DNA of 64,000 bases from Massospora cicadina (taxonomy: Eukaryota > Entomophthoromycota > Entomophthoromycetes > Entomophthorales > Entomophthoraceae): the NCBI GenBank assembly GCA_022478985.1, contig JAKSZP010007891.1, positions 310,001-374,000 of the forward strand, given 5' to 3'. This document shows, one piece after another, positions 46,968-58,369 of the stretch. A model generated the notes under the pieces. It was not told the DNA's origin. It was given only the letters and a program-made list of their open reading frames with translations, and searched no databases. Both the position numbers and the translations under genes were made by a program. Position 1 is the first letter of the stretch. Each line of letters opens with the position of its first letter.

Positions 46968-47785
46968 AATTGCAACATTACTCAACTTTATAAATGCGGA
47001 TTTTTGAGAAACTAATGAGACAGACGACCTACCCCTACTGGAATATGCTAAGGTGTCATTACCTTTAGGAACTAGTATTTTTTATCTTATGTTGGGGAAA
47101 AAATATGACCATGATTGTTCAAGTTTATGGCAAAAGTAGTCTTACAGTAGAGTAAAGACCAATTGCTTTTCTGGTTGAACCTTTATAAAATATGCAATAA
47201 GATTTTTGGCTTAGAGTATAACAGATGTGGTGCTCCTAAAATGTGAGTAAGCCATTTTGTGAAAAAACTAACGGTGTTCCTAATGTGGCTCAATGTCAAA
47301 GGTAAGATACTGCTGAGACTGTAAGCAATGTTAAAAAAGGGTTATAATGCCTAAAATTGAGCTCAGATAACTTTTTTAGTGAACACAGTTTTGTTCCGTC
47401 TAAAAACAACACTTTTTAAATTGCTCTAGGTTCTTTAATTCTTTGTACTTTTATTAACTATGAGGTAGATACTTAAAGATTATTAGTTGGACGTTACCCC
47501 TGTACTACTTTGTTAAGATAAGGATCCACCCACTAGATATGTTAGTCTAATCAAGCAAATCAAACTTATAAAGTGATATCCATTAATTTTAACAAACCAA
47601 CCATTGTATTTAACCTCATCATTCATCTATCACTGATCCTAAGGGTATTGCACTGCACGTCAATAATTTATGGCTAAAGATTGTACAATTGGGTTTAACC
47701 AATCGTTAAAAAGTTGACTCAAGGTTCAGAAATCTGAATCTCAAATCAAAACACTTTTTAGGCTATTTTTCAGTTTATGCAGAAC
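46968..47785. other. Unassigned AT-rich sequence
   Basis: No coding frame, repeat partner or RNA fold was recognised here. Its right end borders the hairpin cluster. Confidence 0.4.
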
Positions 47786-47793
47786 CTAGCGCT

Positions 47794-47966
47794 GGGCTGT
47801 GCCCCTAATAAACTATTCTTTATGCTCTTAAGGGCCTAAAGAATAGTGAGTGAAGGGCTCCCCGGAAGGACAACCTTAAAAGGTCAGTCCTGCGCAATTC
47901 TGAACTTAGTTCAGAATTATTTTTCATTTCCTACTCTGTGGGTCTCTCTGGTGGCCTCAGGCCGCC
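47794..47966. repeat. Cluster of five stem-loops (possible structured RNA or structured 3' UTR)
   Basis: In order: GGGC-TGT-GCCC (47,794-47,804); a perfect 11-bp stem ACTATTCTTTA / TAAAGAATAGT (47,812-47,822 with 47,837-47,847); a two-part stem AGGAC/GTCCT enclosing ACCTT/AAGGT (about 47,867-47,891); a perfect 10-bp stem AATTCTGAAC / GTTCAGAATT with a 3-base loop (47,896-47,918); and GGTGGCC / GGCCGCC (47,950-47,966, one G-T pair). Such an unbroken series is unlike the neighbouring sequence. A matching family or conserved fold is not known to me. Confidence 0.55.
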
Positions 47967-48420
47967 CTTGCCGTGTCTTACCTGCTATCATGTGGCAAAC
48001 CTAGTTTTTGTGCCTAAACAAAAATGTTGGCTCTGGGCGTCAAAAGAAGGGGCTGAATCCTCTGGGGTTATTTTAATCCACTTGATTTTATTCCTTGTGT
48101 TACTTGTGATGCCATATATTATATTAGGATTTAGATTTGTTAGCATGCTATTTAATTAATAAAGAATTAAGGCTGAAATTGGGGCTGAAATCCTCATTTA
48201 CTTGTGTCATCTTTTCTCATTTTTAAATTTCCCTAGATCTGAGATTGAATTGGTGAGTATGATGAGTCAAAATAATTACCTTGAGGGAATTTCATATCAG
48301 ACAATCTTTTGGCATCCATCCGCCAATGCTAAGGCAGGATGGCGGTCTAAAACTGGGACATTTTTGATCGTTACACACTGGGCTTTGAAGCTCTAGAACT
48401 ATGATATGAACATTAAGCAC
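47967..48420. other. Unassigned; open frame with a hydrophobic end, doubtful
   Basis: A plus-strand frame (47,938-48,159) starts only from GTG and ends in a hydrophobic run (VILIHLILFLVLLVMPYIIL). With no ATG, no homology and AT-rich codons that favour hydrophobic residues, it is not supported as a gene. Gypsy E sequence starts to be recognisable after about 48,400. Confidence 0.25.
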
Positions 48421-49705
48421 TGAGTCAGGACGAGCTGCATGAATGTCAATAGGTTAACTCAGTTTACAGTCCTTCACTTAGATAATAGTAAAGCGGAGAG
48501 GCTACATGACCTCCTAATGACCTCTGACACTTGGGAGGATGAGGATGAAACCATCCAGAAGATGTTAGCTCGACACTCCCATAACATTAAGGGGGAGAAT
48601 GGGAAACTATACAAAAAAGTAGGGGCGAACTGGTTGCCCTACCTCTGACCATATGAGCTATTACCTGTCATTATGGAGTCTCATGCCATCATAGGGCATA
48701 GCGGAGTGCAGAAAACCTATGAGTTGGTGAAAGAACGCTATTACTGGGAGGGAGTCATGGAGACCATCAAAGTCATGGATGCCTTTTGACATGTAAAAAG
48801 AAATCCAGCTTCAAAACCAGGTATTAATATCAACCTACCACTCTTCAACAGCCTCTCACACAATAAGCCTAGATGTGGTTGGCCCTCTACCCCAAACTAC
48901 GGGTGGAAATTGATATATATTGATAGGGATTGATCACTTTATCAAAAGGTTTAAGGTTGTGGCTCTTTCAGCTCAGACGTCCAAAGCCACTGCCACCTTT
49001 CTCCATCAAAGTTTTTTTCTGGCATGGTTGCCCCAAGTTCTTTTCTGTGACAATGGAAAAACATTACCTCCTGAGTAGTGAAGATCCTTGCTACCTCCAT
49101 GGGCACGCAACAGCTCTTTTCTGTCCCCTATAACCACTCAACCAATTATACCATGGAAAGATCCATTGGGACCCTGGTCTCTATATTATGTAAATTGGCC
49201 ATTTCTGACTTCCTTCAGTGGGATCTATACTTATCAAGTGCCCTCATGGCCTACCGTATTAGTTACCACCAAATCCTTAAGATGTCCCCTTTCCATGTGC
49301 TGTATGGATGGGAACCTGGAGTGCTGGCATTATTAGCCAATTATTCTTTCTGATAGGACTGACCCTGAGTAAGCCATGAAGAAGTTGGCCCAGCACATTA
49401 TTAAGTTACAATAAGAGGCTATGTCTAATTTGGCCAAAACTGTCACAAAAGAGGGTCAAGATGAATAATGAGCTCCAGTCCCCTCTACCTTCCTTCCAAG
49501 TATCCAACTTGGTGCTGTACCTTATAATTGTATCACTCCTAGAGAGGATAAGCTCAGGTCTATTTGGGAAGGACCTTTTGTAGTCACTTACAGGCGAGGG
49601 GATGCGTACTCCATCAAATCCCTTGCTACAGGCGTTACTGTCAACTGAGTTCATGGATGGTTCTTTGTGGCCTTATTCTCCCCCTAACACTCTTGAAGGA
49701 GGTGA
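48421..49705 (+). pseudogene. Gypsy E: integrase and C-terminal region
   Basis: Plus strand. The HHCC finger reads SHAIIGHSGVQKTYELVKER (about 48,680-48,740), with the two cysteines degraded. The catalytic triad is visible: D in LDVVGPLP (48,872-48,874), D in FCDNGK (49,049-49,051) and E in MERSIGTL (49,156-49,158). The second D and the E are 107 nt apart, one base short of the DX35E spacing, so a single deletion broke the core. The tail runs to GAAGGAGGTGA, a purine-rich tract just before the LTR at 49,706. RT and upstream parts of E are absent. Confidence 0.85.
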
Positions 49706-50451
49706 CGTTGGACTATTACAAGTCCAATATTGCACTAAGAGTGACTTTGGGTTTCAATATAGATAAATTAGCTAAAAAACACTGTTCAATTCTCAGTGGA
49801 ACCCCACAAATTGGGGTAATACTATTGCCCCTACTTTTCATCTAAATAACCCCAAGGCTAGTAGTAATTTTACACTGAATCTGTGGCAAAATCAGGGGAG
49901 TTGTTCTGAGGGTCCTTCCCATCCTTTTACTAGCTTAGTTCAACCACCTGTGCCGCGACCACCCCCTTTTATAGTCCTGAAGGGGGTCTCTTCAGGTGCA
50001 AATATTTTCCCGCCCAATGATTGGGTAAAATATCTTAAATCCTTGACTCAAGGATTATTCCTACCTTCTGGAGAACCTCCATTGGTCATTACATCAAAGG
50101 GAGGTGAGCTTTGAGAGCTCATATAGTTCAAACACCCATATTTCCTAATCAGGCTCAAGGCTAATAATGATTTTACGCCCATCTCGCTTTGGACCTAGAT
50201 TTACTCTAAATAATAAGCAGCGAAATTGTAATCGTGGTTGTTTTTGATCCCCTCATGGCAACTTAATAGAAAACATATAAAAACTCAATCTTTACTATAA
50301 TTACAGATTTATTGATTTTAGTTATTAGCGTTTTACAATCCCCCTAAATTTTTTATTCCGTCAGTAGAGAATATTACTTTTCTTGCAGAAACATTGTTGG
50401 AATTTAGGTGCAAAACGCACCAGCGAGCCTATTAAAAGCCTAAAATCAACA
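49706..50451 (+). repeat. E-family LTR (746 bp)
   Basis: Begins CGTTGGAC (TGTTGGAC in the solo copies) and ends ATCAACA. It matches the two solo LTRs at 32.4-33.8 kb. TATA-like TTTTATAG at about 49,967. It is the 3' LTR of the E fragment on its left, while a different gag sequence starts directly to its right. Confidence 0.85.
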
Positions 50452-51300
50452 GTTATAAAGAATGGCTTCAAGGTCAAGATCATGACTACCCAATTTCAGA
50501 AGAATGAGACCATCTCTGATTTTGCCAACTGATTCTATCTCAAGGCTCAGGTGTTACAAGTGACAAAAGTGAAGGTCAATTTTGATGTGAAGATTGCCCT
50601 CCATAATGCTTCTGAGGACTACCTTGAGTAAATTAATCACTGCTGCTGGTGATGTTCAAGGAGTTGGACACCCCCTCTTTAATTGAGAATTAAAAATGGT
50701 ACAATATTACTTATTTAGGAATATTGTTATAACCCAGAAAATCCAATCTGATCAACGCTCAGGTAACATTAAAAGCGCAACAGGAGTAGGTATCCCTGAT
50801 GCAAAATTCCTGTCCTTGATCCAAAGCTAATAAACCAACTTATTAAATCTGCAACTTCAAGAGCCACTACTCAGAAGCCTGTCTAAAAATCGGCCTAGCA
50901 TAAAATATTGGCCTCCTCTACAGAAAATGTGGATCAAGGAAAATACAGCTGGCAATAGAGGAGAGATATTATATTGCCATGTGACAGACTAATCAATCTT
51001 AAGGCACAAAGAAGTTGCTATCAAAGTTTACTCCCACTCTCAAGTGACAGCTCTTTAAATTATTTTTAGCCATAACTCTGAGCCAGTGCGCTGCTTTGGA
51101 AAATGAAGGTTGAGAAATTACCTTTAAACCATATGCCATGCAACTCGTGGAGCAATCTTGTTTTGTAGAAGCAGAGGAATCTAATGAGCTGTCCCCTTAG
51201 AAGGGGCCAAGAAGGACTAGCCCTTGGAGACATTCCATATACATTTTCCAGAGGTTGACAGAAAGTCAAGACCATGTTTTACAAGTTGAAGCTTCACCTA
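50452..51300 (+). pseudogene. Gypsy F: gag remnant
   Basis: Just after the E LTR a plus-strand frame reads TTQFQKNETISDFAN and FYLKAQVLQVTKVKVNFDVK (about 50,485-50,600), like the central capsid of Gypsy gag. Gag begins mid-domain with no leader, so either F is truncated or the E LTR cut into it. No knuckle was recognised. Confidence 0.55.
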
Positions 51301-52330
51301 TACTTTCATTAAACTCAAAAATAAACTAATTTTATCATCACACATATGTCTATATTCTTGTTAAGTATATTTAAGTTCAAGAAATATTTGATACTGTTAC
51401 TTTGTTAGATGTAATCTCATGTCATTTTTCAAAGTAACTTTAGATTGCATCAGACGCGGCCCATCAACAACAGTTTGTATTATCAGGTCCTGAGAGTACT
51501 ATTAGTGAAGAGCTTAAAGTGCTTTACCCCTATATATTTATTTCCCTACAATTCAGTTATCTAGCTGTCATATTTTCTAGTTGCAATTATCAGTTTTTGA
51601 TTAGTACCATCTTCTTAAGAACTATAGAGCTGTCCTTAATTATAAAGACAATGCTTTTAAACTTCTTGTCCAATTGCTTACTTTACACTACTCAAGTAAA
51701 GAAAATTTTCACTTACTAACTGCGAAAATTTTATTTATAAAAATTACACTGATGTGGTACTTCCCATCCGTTACCAGAAAGTTTGGCATTGTAGTTGGTT
51801 CCCTCCCATTAGATCTCTTAAGGTCAGAGTAATTTATTACAAGCAGTCAATAGATGCGAATTATCCCTGAAATAACATTGGTTGTCAGCATTGAGTTATC
51901 CCTAGACCTATTGGAAAGATTATTGGTAGACATCTACCCCCATGGAAATGATCACAGATTGACCCAACGAATCTACAGGATTTATCACTTTAGCATTGAG
52001 AGATTTGCGTCCTTTCTGGCCAAAATAAACTACTCAGAAAATTACAATGTAGAAAAATCATAAAATTGCCTACCTCCACCTTTACCCCAAGATGAAATTC
52101 AAATTGACAAAGCTTTTGGATCAATTTTATAGTTTTGGTTGTTTATATTAGATTCAAATGTTTTTTATCATTTATCAGGGAGTTATGTGAGTTATCATAA
52201 GAGTAATAGGATAAAGCCATTTCACTACTGTAAAAAATGTTCTTAGATTATTGCCACTATTAGCTATAATATGTGGTCTGCTAAAGGGATTCAACATTAT
52301 AATAACACCTGCAATGCCAGGCCTATATGT
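51301..52330. other. Unassigned interior of Gypsy F
   Basis: Expected place of protease. The open frame at 51,854-52,063 gave no recognisable motif, and no D-[ST]-G loop was found. Confidence 0.3.
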
Positions 52331-53150
52331 TTCAGGCTATATAATGAAGTAGAGCTAGTGATTATGTTGTGTAAAATGAGCTTGACCAGCTTCTGCTGCA
52401 AGGAATAATCCCCTTCCATAGTCCATGGGCTAACCCTGTACTTATCACCAAGAAGAAGGACAGTTCTAACTATATGGTGATTGATTGTCAATCATATAAA
52501 ATCATCAAAATAGATTCTTACCCTTTGTTGCAAATAGACAATTCTCTTGACCAACTAGGAGGTGCCAAATACTTTACTGCACTAGATCAAATAAGCGGCT
52601 GTTGGAAAATCGATCTCCTGATGAGGAACAGGAGAAAAGTGCGATTATCACCTCTTAAGGGCTATAACTAATGACCTGTATGACCTAGGTCTTTGTAATA
52701 TGCCTGCCACTTCTTAACGAGCTATGGAAGCTAACCTAGGCGACCTATATTTAAGCTTCATTTTAGTATATCTCATTATTTTTTTGTGTTTTTGCACACT
52801 TTCTCTCAACATCTGTCCCACTTAAAGAGCTTTTTAGATAGCTAAGGCTCATTTAAAAAATCAAACCAAGAAAGTATACATTATTTAATACCAAATGAAG
52901 TGCTTAGGCCACATTCTTGACACACAAGGGATAAAACTGCAACCACAAAAATCTTTATGCCAATATTAGCATGAAAAGTCCTGAAAGTAAAAAAGATGTA
53001 TGGGTAACCCTGGAAATGGTAGTATTTTCATCGCCTCATTCAAGTTCTAGCTCAGTTATTTGAACCTATGTATCATTAGTTAAGAAGTGATGTGGCCTTT
53101 AAATGGTCTGCAGTGTAAAAAGACTCCTTTAAAAAGTTACTTGTGACTTA
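52331..53150 (+). pseudogene. Gypsy F: reverse transcriptase
   Basis: Plus strand, frame 52,474-52,671 with neighbours: FHSPWANPVLITKKKD (about 52,414-52,460), MVIDCQSYKIIKIDSYPLLQ, then LDQLGGAKYFTALDQISGCW, the conserved Gypsy RT run. After a frameshift, NMPATS-RAM (52,696 on) and GDLYLSFILVYL; the catalytic DD is lost. A KCLGHILDTQGIKLQP stretch near 52,890-52,940 is the RT connection. Confidence 0.85.
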
Positions 53151-53600
53151 AATCAAGCGCTCATCCTTTGTAACCCAGACTTTGACCAACTATTTATCAT
53201 TCAATCTGATGCTTCATTAGCAGTCATTTTAATGAAATCATCCCAAAGCAATTATCATGGAGAGGAACATCTGATTGCTTTATGTAGCCATTCCCCCAAT
53301 AAACCTGAAAGGAACTACATATTATAAAATTCAAATGTTTGGCCAGCATTTTCACTTGCAAACAATTCCGTTTATACTTGCATGGATCAAGTTTCAGGTT
53401 TGCCCAAACATGATTCGCTATAATGGCTTTACAACCTTAGAAAAGCTGAAGGGCGGTTGGCAAGTTGGACTTCTAAACCTCAGGAACACAACTATGAAAT
53501 CACACATTAACTCAGATTCAATCTATCATAATGCCAATGGTCTCTCAGACTTCCCATTATATCAGCGTTGTCCCCTAAACTGACCAGCTATTTGAGAATA
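53151..53600 (+). pseudogene. Gypsy F: RNase H
   Basis: FDQLFIIQSDASLAVI at about 53,180-53,228 holds the first catalytic Asp (QSDAS, Asp at 53,208-53,210). Then ALCSHSPNKPERNY and SKPQEHNYEITH follow, matching the RNase H end of A copy 2. Broken by several frameshifts. Confidence 0.75.
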
Positions 53601-53689
53601 GAAAGCTCACCAGTAAATATTTACAACATTTTACCATTTGAAAAACTCCATATTACTTTATTTAGACCATTGAGCTTAAAATGATATTT

Positions 53690-54600
53690 TTATAAAAATT
53701 GGAAGGGATGGCCAAAGATGTTTATATCCTACTTCTTCCAAATGGCCCGTAATAACTATGCAAGTCCATCATATTGTTGGTCACGATGGGTTTACCAATA
53801 CTATAAGGAAGATATAACAGAGTCATTACTGGGAGTCTATGAGGCTCTATATTCAGGACATCTTGATGAAGTGTCAATAATGTCAATCTCAGTAACCCTC
53901 TAAAGCCTCCACTACCTATCAGCTCGTCAACCCTAACTGGGCTTAGCATACTATCTCTGTTAATGTTATTGGACCTTTAACAATAAGAACCATTAACCAC
54001 CAATACATCATTGTAACTAACGGCCACTTGGCTAAGTGGATCAAAGCTAAACCCATTCATAATACTGGTGCGGTTACTAATGCTAAATTATCATAAGGGA
54101 CATTATCCTTCAACATGGGTGTCCCCAAGTTATACTTACTGTTAACTCCACCAACTTTATGTTCAGAATAAACTTCCAAACGCAATTAACTCATAGTAAT
54201 TTGAGGAGTACTGGCTGCTCCCTATCACATTAAGACTAATGGTACTTTAGAAAGGGCAAATGGGACTTTGGAACAGATATTACGTAAATTTTCCACTGTG
54301 TCCCCTTTGCAATGGACCCTTTAAATAGGGCCACCATTTTTGCCTAAAATATTGTGCGCCATGGCACCATTGGGTTCTCGCCCTTCCAACTATCCATGGT
54401 TAAAACCTTCCTTGCCTCTCCTACTGAATTCTATCATATAAGATGAAGAAGGAGTTTAACCTGAGGAAACTTAGATTAATTAGTTAGGGCACTAATTAAA
54501 ATTCAAAATGAAGACTATAGAGCGGCTATGACTCACATAATCAACCAACAAGCCCAAAATGACGTTTGCTGAGGTAATTACATCAGTTTAAGGAGAGTGA
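53690..54600 (+). pseudogene. Gypsy F: integrase
   Basis: A VNVIGPLTIRTINHQYIIVT stretch near 53,962-54,020 is the first catalytic region (Asp lost). PYHIKTNGTLERANGTLEQI, 54,220-54,279, carries the catalytic Glu (54,250-54,252) in the conserved 'YHPQTNGQVER' setting, followed by LRKFSTVSPLQW. The downstream part to about 54,600 is the C-terminal tail. Confidence 0.85.
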
Positions 54601-54801
54601 TCAAATATTTACTGCAATAAATATGGTTTTAAATGACCTTAAAAGATGGCCGCTCTATGGAAATGACCATATTTAAATTTAAAATGGTCTATTTCAACGT
54701 TTATCCCATCAAGCACTTGTCCAACAGGAGGACCATTATACCAGGTTCATGCAAAATTCTTGAGACCCTACCATTATCATCACCCCCTTTGTCATGGATA
54801 A

Positions 54802-55131
54802 AACTATGACTGGTGTAATTGGCCATTTTTCAACCATTACAACAGGTTTAAACAACCGCAAACTGGTGGAGGTACAGGTGACCAGCCCACCGCAGATGGG
54901 GGTGATCAAGGCCCTTTTATAGGTGAAGGCGAGCTAAGAATTTTTCAGTCAAGTCAGCGTGACATCATGAGCAATAATTTTCAAAGAACAAGAGATGGCG
55001 TCATGTATATTTTTTTAGCCCTAGAGAGTCAAAAAATTTATATTATGATGACAATGACGCCTCCAAAATTCCATATGAAAAGTGACCCTTTTATACCTTT
55101 GGGGTCCAAAAAGTTTGCAATCCGCCAATAA
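54802..55131 (+). other. Open frame of 109 codons without a start at its head, unknown
   Basis: Bounded by TAA at 54,799-54,801 and TAA at 55,129-55,131. It begins NYDWCNWPFFNHYNRF, has a Gly/Asp/Gln-rich stretch (GGGTGDQPTADGGDQGPF) and then a basic C-terminal half. The first ATG is about half way, so it cannot be a complete ORF by itself. It follows Gypsy F integrase and may be a degraded C-terminal or LTR-proximal segment, or a fragment of another element. I do not recognise it. Confidence 0.35.
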
Positions 55132-57349
55132 AAAAATGATAAGCACACTGAATTACGCTGATGAAACTAGCCATGGATTGAAAACAAATATTACCCAATC
55201 TAGTTATCAGTCAATTTCAAGAGCGCTTGAAACCATGATGTGAGGTGCATCACACGAGCACCATCACTCAGACCCAAAGTCAAAAAGTAGATTACTTTTT
55301 TGATAATCAATCAATATTGGAGAAGAGCACAATGGTCAGCACTCAGAAGTGGGGCCTAGTACAAAAGACCCTGAAAATCCAAGTTCAGGGGTAACCACTG
55401 TGAGACATACCTCACTTTTAGAGTAATTAGCTCAAATGGAATAAAATACTAAAGCAGCAGTTAAAATATAATTGAATATAAAATCCTGAAAAAATCCTCA
55501 TATTGATGCCCCTAAATCTTAAATATTTTAAAATATTCTATTCATTTTATAACTTGAAAAACTCCCTGAAGTATAAAACTTTGTTTTATTTTTAATGAAA
55601 ACCTTTTTACAGAATCTTAAGTTTATCCTTTTGTTTGCACTTTTATTTTATAAAGAGTACTAATAACTAGTAAACAATCTGGGATTGACTAATTTAGAAG
55701 AAGGCACTTTCTGTTGAGGATAACTTGAGGATGATAACGCCAAGGAATAGGTTTGAAATTTTTCAGTTGAGTCCTGAGGGCCAACGTGCATCAATATTAA
55801 AAGAGTGTCAAGAATTTCACTATGGGTGCGGACAGTTCAACCAAGTATTTGATGCTACAATAGGTAGCATCAAATGAGGATTTTCTAGAGAGAGCGATTG
55901 TGATGTTAGTGAAGGTTGTCTGGTGCCTAATCTGCGCAGAGTAAACCCCTTAAGCAGCAAGTCAGCCTCTAAAGTTAGGTGAGCCAAGGTTGGCGAGTTG
56001 ACTCCCTCTAAAGAGAGCTAACCAAAGTGTGATTTATGTCAATGGGAGATATGTGCTGTCAAGTTATTGACTTTAACCCATGCAATCAAATATTTCAGCT
56101 CTTCCAATTAAGTCTTTATAAAATGTTTACTAAAAACCAATTGTTGTCTTATCCTTGAGTCCAATTTTCCCTTTAAACTCCTAAACCTTCCAGAATTGTC
56201 ACGTGCCTGCTATTAACTTTAATGATCCATTTCTCTATCATTGAGTACAATTGTACTCATTACACCCATAGTACTTACTGATGATTAATCTCTAATCGGG
56301 ATGTACTTGTTTTGAAGCTGATGAATTGAGTATATATTTATTTTAATCCAATAAAATATACCTTTTACCAAAATTTGGTTGTATTTTTGAAATCTCTACT
56401 TGGAAGTAGATCAGACTATACTGAGGAATTACAGAAAGAAGACCTCTAAAGCTGACAAAGGATAAGTAAGAAAATCAAGTGAGCTCCAAGTGGGGATTAT
56501 TAACTGTTCAGCAGTGTGTGTGACCGCGCATTATAATGGTCAACTAACAACAAGCAGTGACAGTTTTATGTAATTAACAAGATATCTATCACATTTAGCA
56601 ATACTATGAAAGTTGATAAAGGTAGATGTTGAAATCTGGCGTACATTGGCTTTTATAAATGGCACAGACTCTCTTTAAATTTTGGTACCTTTTTATGATA
56701 ATATTTTACCATATAAATAGTTTTAGTAATAATATTATTGAAAAATATCTTATTTTATATTTAGCTCCTATAAATACTGTAACCTTGAATTTAGCCCCAA
56801 GTTTACTAAAATTCACTATTTGTTATATTCCAGCGTAAATATTTACTATAATCTTAGGTGTACTCTTTGGAAGAGTCAAATTCTTATACTTGTTAATATG
56901 ACAACTTCCAATGTAATAAACTTAGACTGAAGCTTTCCAATTGTTACTGCCAGTGTTGTCTACCTTATAACAAAAAACTCAAAATTTAACTTGACTTGTC
57001 AAATTTGAATCTTAATATCATATCCTTAAATAAACCTATGATCTTCTAAAAAAATCTTTGATGTTCAGCAAATTGAATTATGAAATCAGGTAACTATTTT
57101 CTTTGATGTACTCAGTTACTAAAAAAGGGTTTCAGGCAATGCTAACATTTTGCTGAGATGATTAGAAATTTTTAAGGTTGCACAATCATCAGAGTTAAAC
57201 CAACCAGAACATTTTTACTGATTTTGATATAAAATTGAAAGCAGCAAATTTCTTTAACGGTGGATAGTCATCTTTTGGTACTAATAGATAGCTTTTAGTT
57301 ATTAAAAATATTGATAATGCAGCGGTGAATATTTATGATTTTTTAGTAA
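55132..57349. other. Unassigned AT-rich region with a strong hairpin
   Basis: Expected to hold F's 3' LTR, but no partner was found. The only clear structure is a perfect 12-bp inverted repeat with a 5-base loop at 55,847-55,875 (ATTTGATGCTAC / GTAGCATCAAAT). No coding frame is supported. Confidence 0.35.
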
Positions 57350-57668
57350 TAAGTTAGATAAATATTTAAATTTTAAATTTTATCAAGGTGGGCTTTCCTG
57401 GGGATGATACCACACCAATAAGGGGAAGTGAAGAATATGGGAAAGGAGGATAAATCCTGTAAAACTACCATGTGCAGCTTTTGATAGGCCAGGAACTCCA
57501 TGGACCGCCTTTGCTATTTGCTATCTTGGTTTGGGGCATTAGTGTGAAACGCCAACACAGTCATTTCAAACCCTACCCAAAGTTCATTACTGGGATCAAA
57601 CTCAGGGAGGCAGTGGCAGAGGGTTATACTCTACTACTGGGGTATCTTCCCTAAGTTAGAGAAATATT
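57350..57668 (-). mobile_element. tRNA-derived SINE with 17-bp target-site duplications
   Basis: TAAGTTAGATAAATATT (57,350-57,366) and TAAGTTAGAGAAATATT (57,652-57,668) differ at one base and enclose 285 bp. On the minus strand the insert starts GGGAAGATACCCCAGTAGTA, with GAGTATAACC next, a tRNA-like A box, followed by GAGTTTGATCCCAG (57,590-57,603), a B box. The spacing fits a pol III internal promoter. A tRNA-unrelated body follows and ends in an A/T-rich tail next to the left duplication. This is the usual SINE plan. The parent tRNA could not be named. Confidence 0.85.
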
Positions 57669-58369
57669 AGTGATATAGTTTCCATTTTGTTTCTTTATGA
57701 TTGGTCAACCTCAAAGTTGCAAAAGTGGGTTGACCTTAAGCAATTAAAAAGATTAATACTTTGCCATATGCTTAATTTTGAACCCCCTCTCAGCTGGTAG
57801 CAGGTATCACTCCAGTAGTCTAAACCTTGCAATAAAATTCTATAACTAACTCACAACTTTTACTTTATTATAGTATAACTAATAAAAATTCTAGATGTTT
57901 AGCCTGTTAGTCAAAAACTGGGTGTAGTTGCGCACACCTGTAACCACAAGCTAAGGTGGTGTAAAAATGCTGTAACAGGTTCAAAAACCTGTTTTGGCTA
58001 GGAAAAACATAATTTTCTCCATCCCCTCTTATCTTTAATTGATTAAATAATGATATGGAGTTAAAAAGGAAGATTTAATGATTGTCATACAGGGTGGTTC
58101 CTGCTACTGCTGAATCTTTTTAAGAAAAAAGAAGCCTGGCAGTTAAAACTGCTTCCACCCTAGTGCAGGTTTTGAGTTCAAAACTTGTTCCTACTAGAAA
58201 AATTCTCAGTGTATAATTGTCCCAAGGTCAACCCACCTCAAAATTTTTATTTTTAACTAATAAAAATGATACTCTAAGAATCCAAAGATCTATATATTCA
58301 TAATAAATCTCTAAAGTTTACAGATAATTTTTTTCTGATTGAAATTTTCTGCAAAAAATGTTATATTAC
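57669..58369 (+). repeat. Dimeric tRNA-like repeat unit
   Basis: Two tRNA-like modules in tandem. Module 1 (about 57,918-58,003) has a perfect 5-bp D-arm-like stem GGTGT/ACACC (57,921-57,938) and a T-arm-like AACAGGTT-CAAA-AACCTGTT (57,974-57,993). Module 2 (about 58,132-58,200) has CTGGCAGTTAAAACTG and GAGTTCAAAAC (58,174-58,184). Each is followed by a similar CTAG-AAAAA stretch. The inverted motif GTGGGTTGACCTT / AAGGTCAACCCAC lies at 57,727 and 58,226. It is probably a dimeric SINE; no target duplication was found. Confidence 0.5.

Noticed and set aside
47938..48159. Small membrane-protein gene with a hydrophobic C-terminus
   Set aside because: It starts only from GTG, has no homology I know, and AT-rich DNA easily yields hydrophobic runs.
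57918..57960. Primate Alu/7SL contamination, because of a GCGCACACCTGTAA-like run
   Set aside because: Likeness is limited to about 25 bp; the downstream sequence is a tRNA-like T-arm rather than the Alu continuation.
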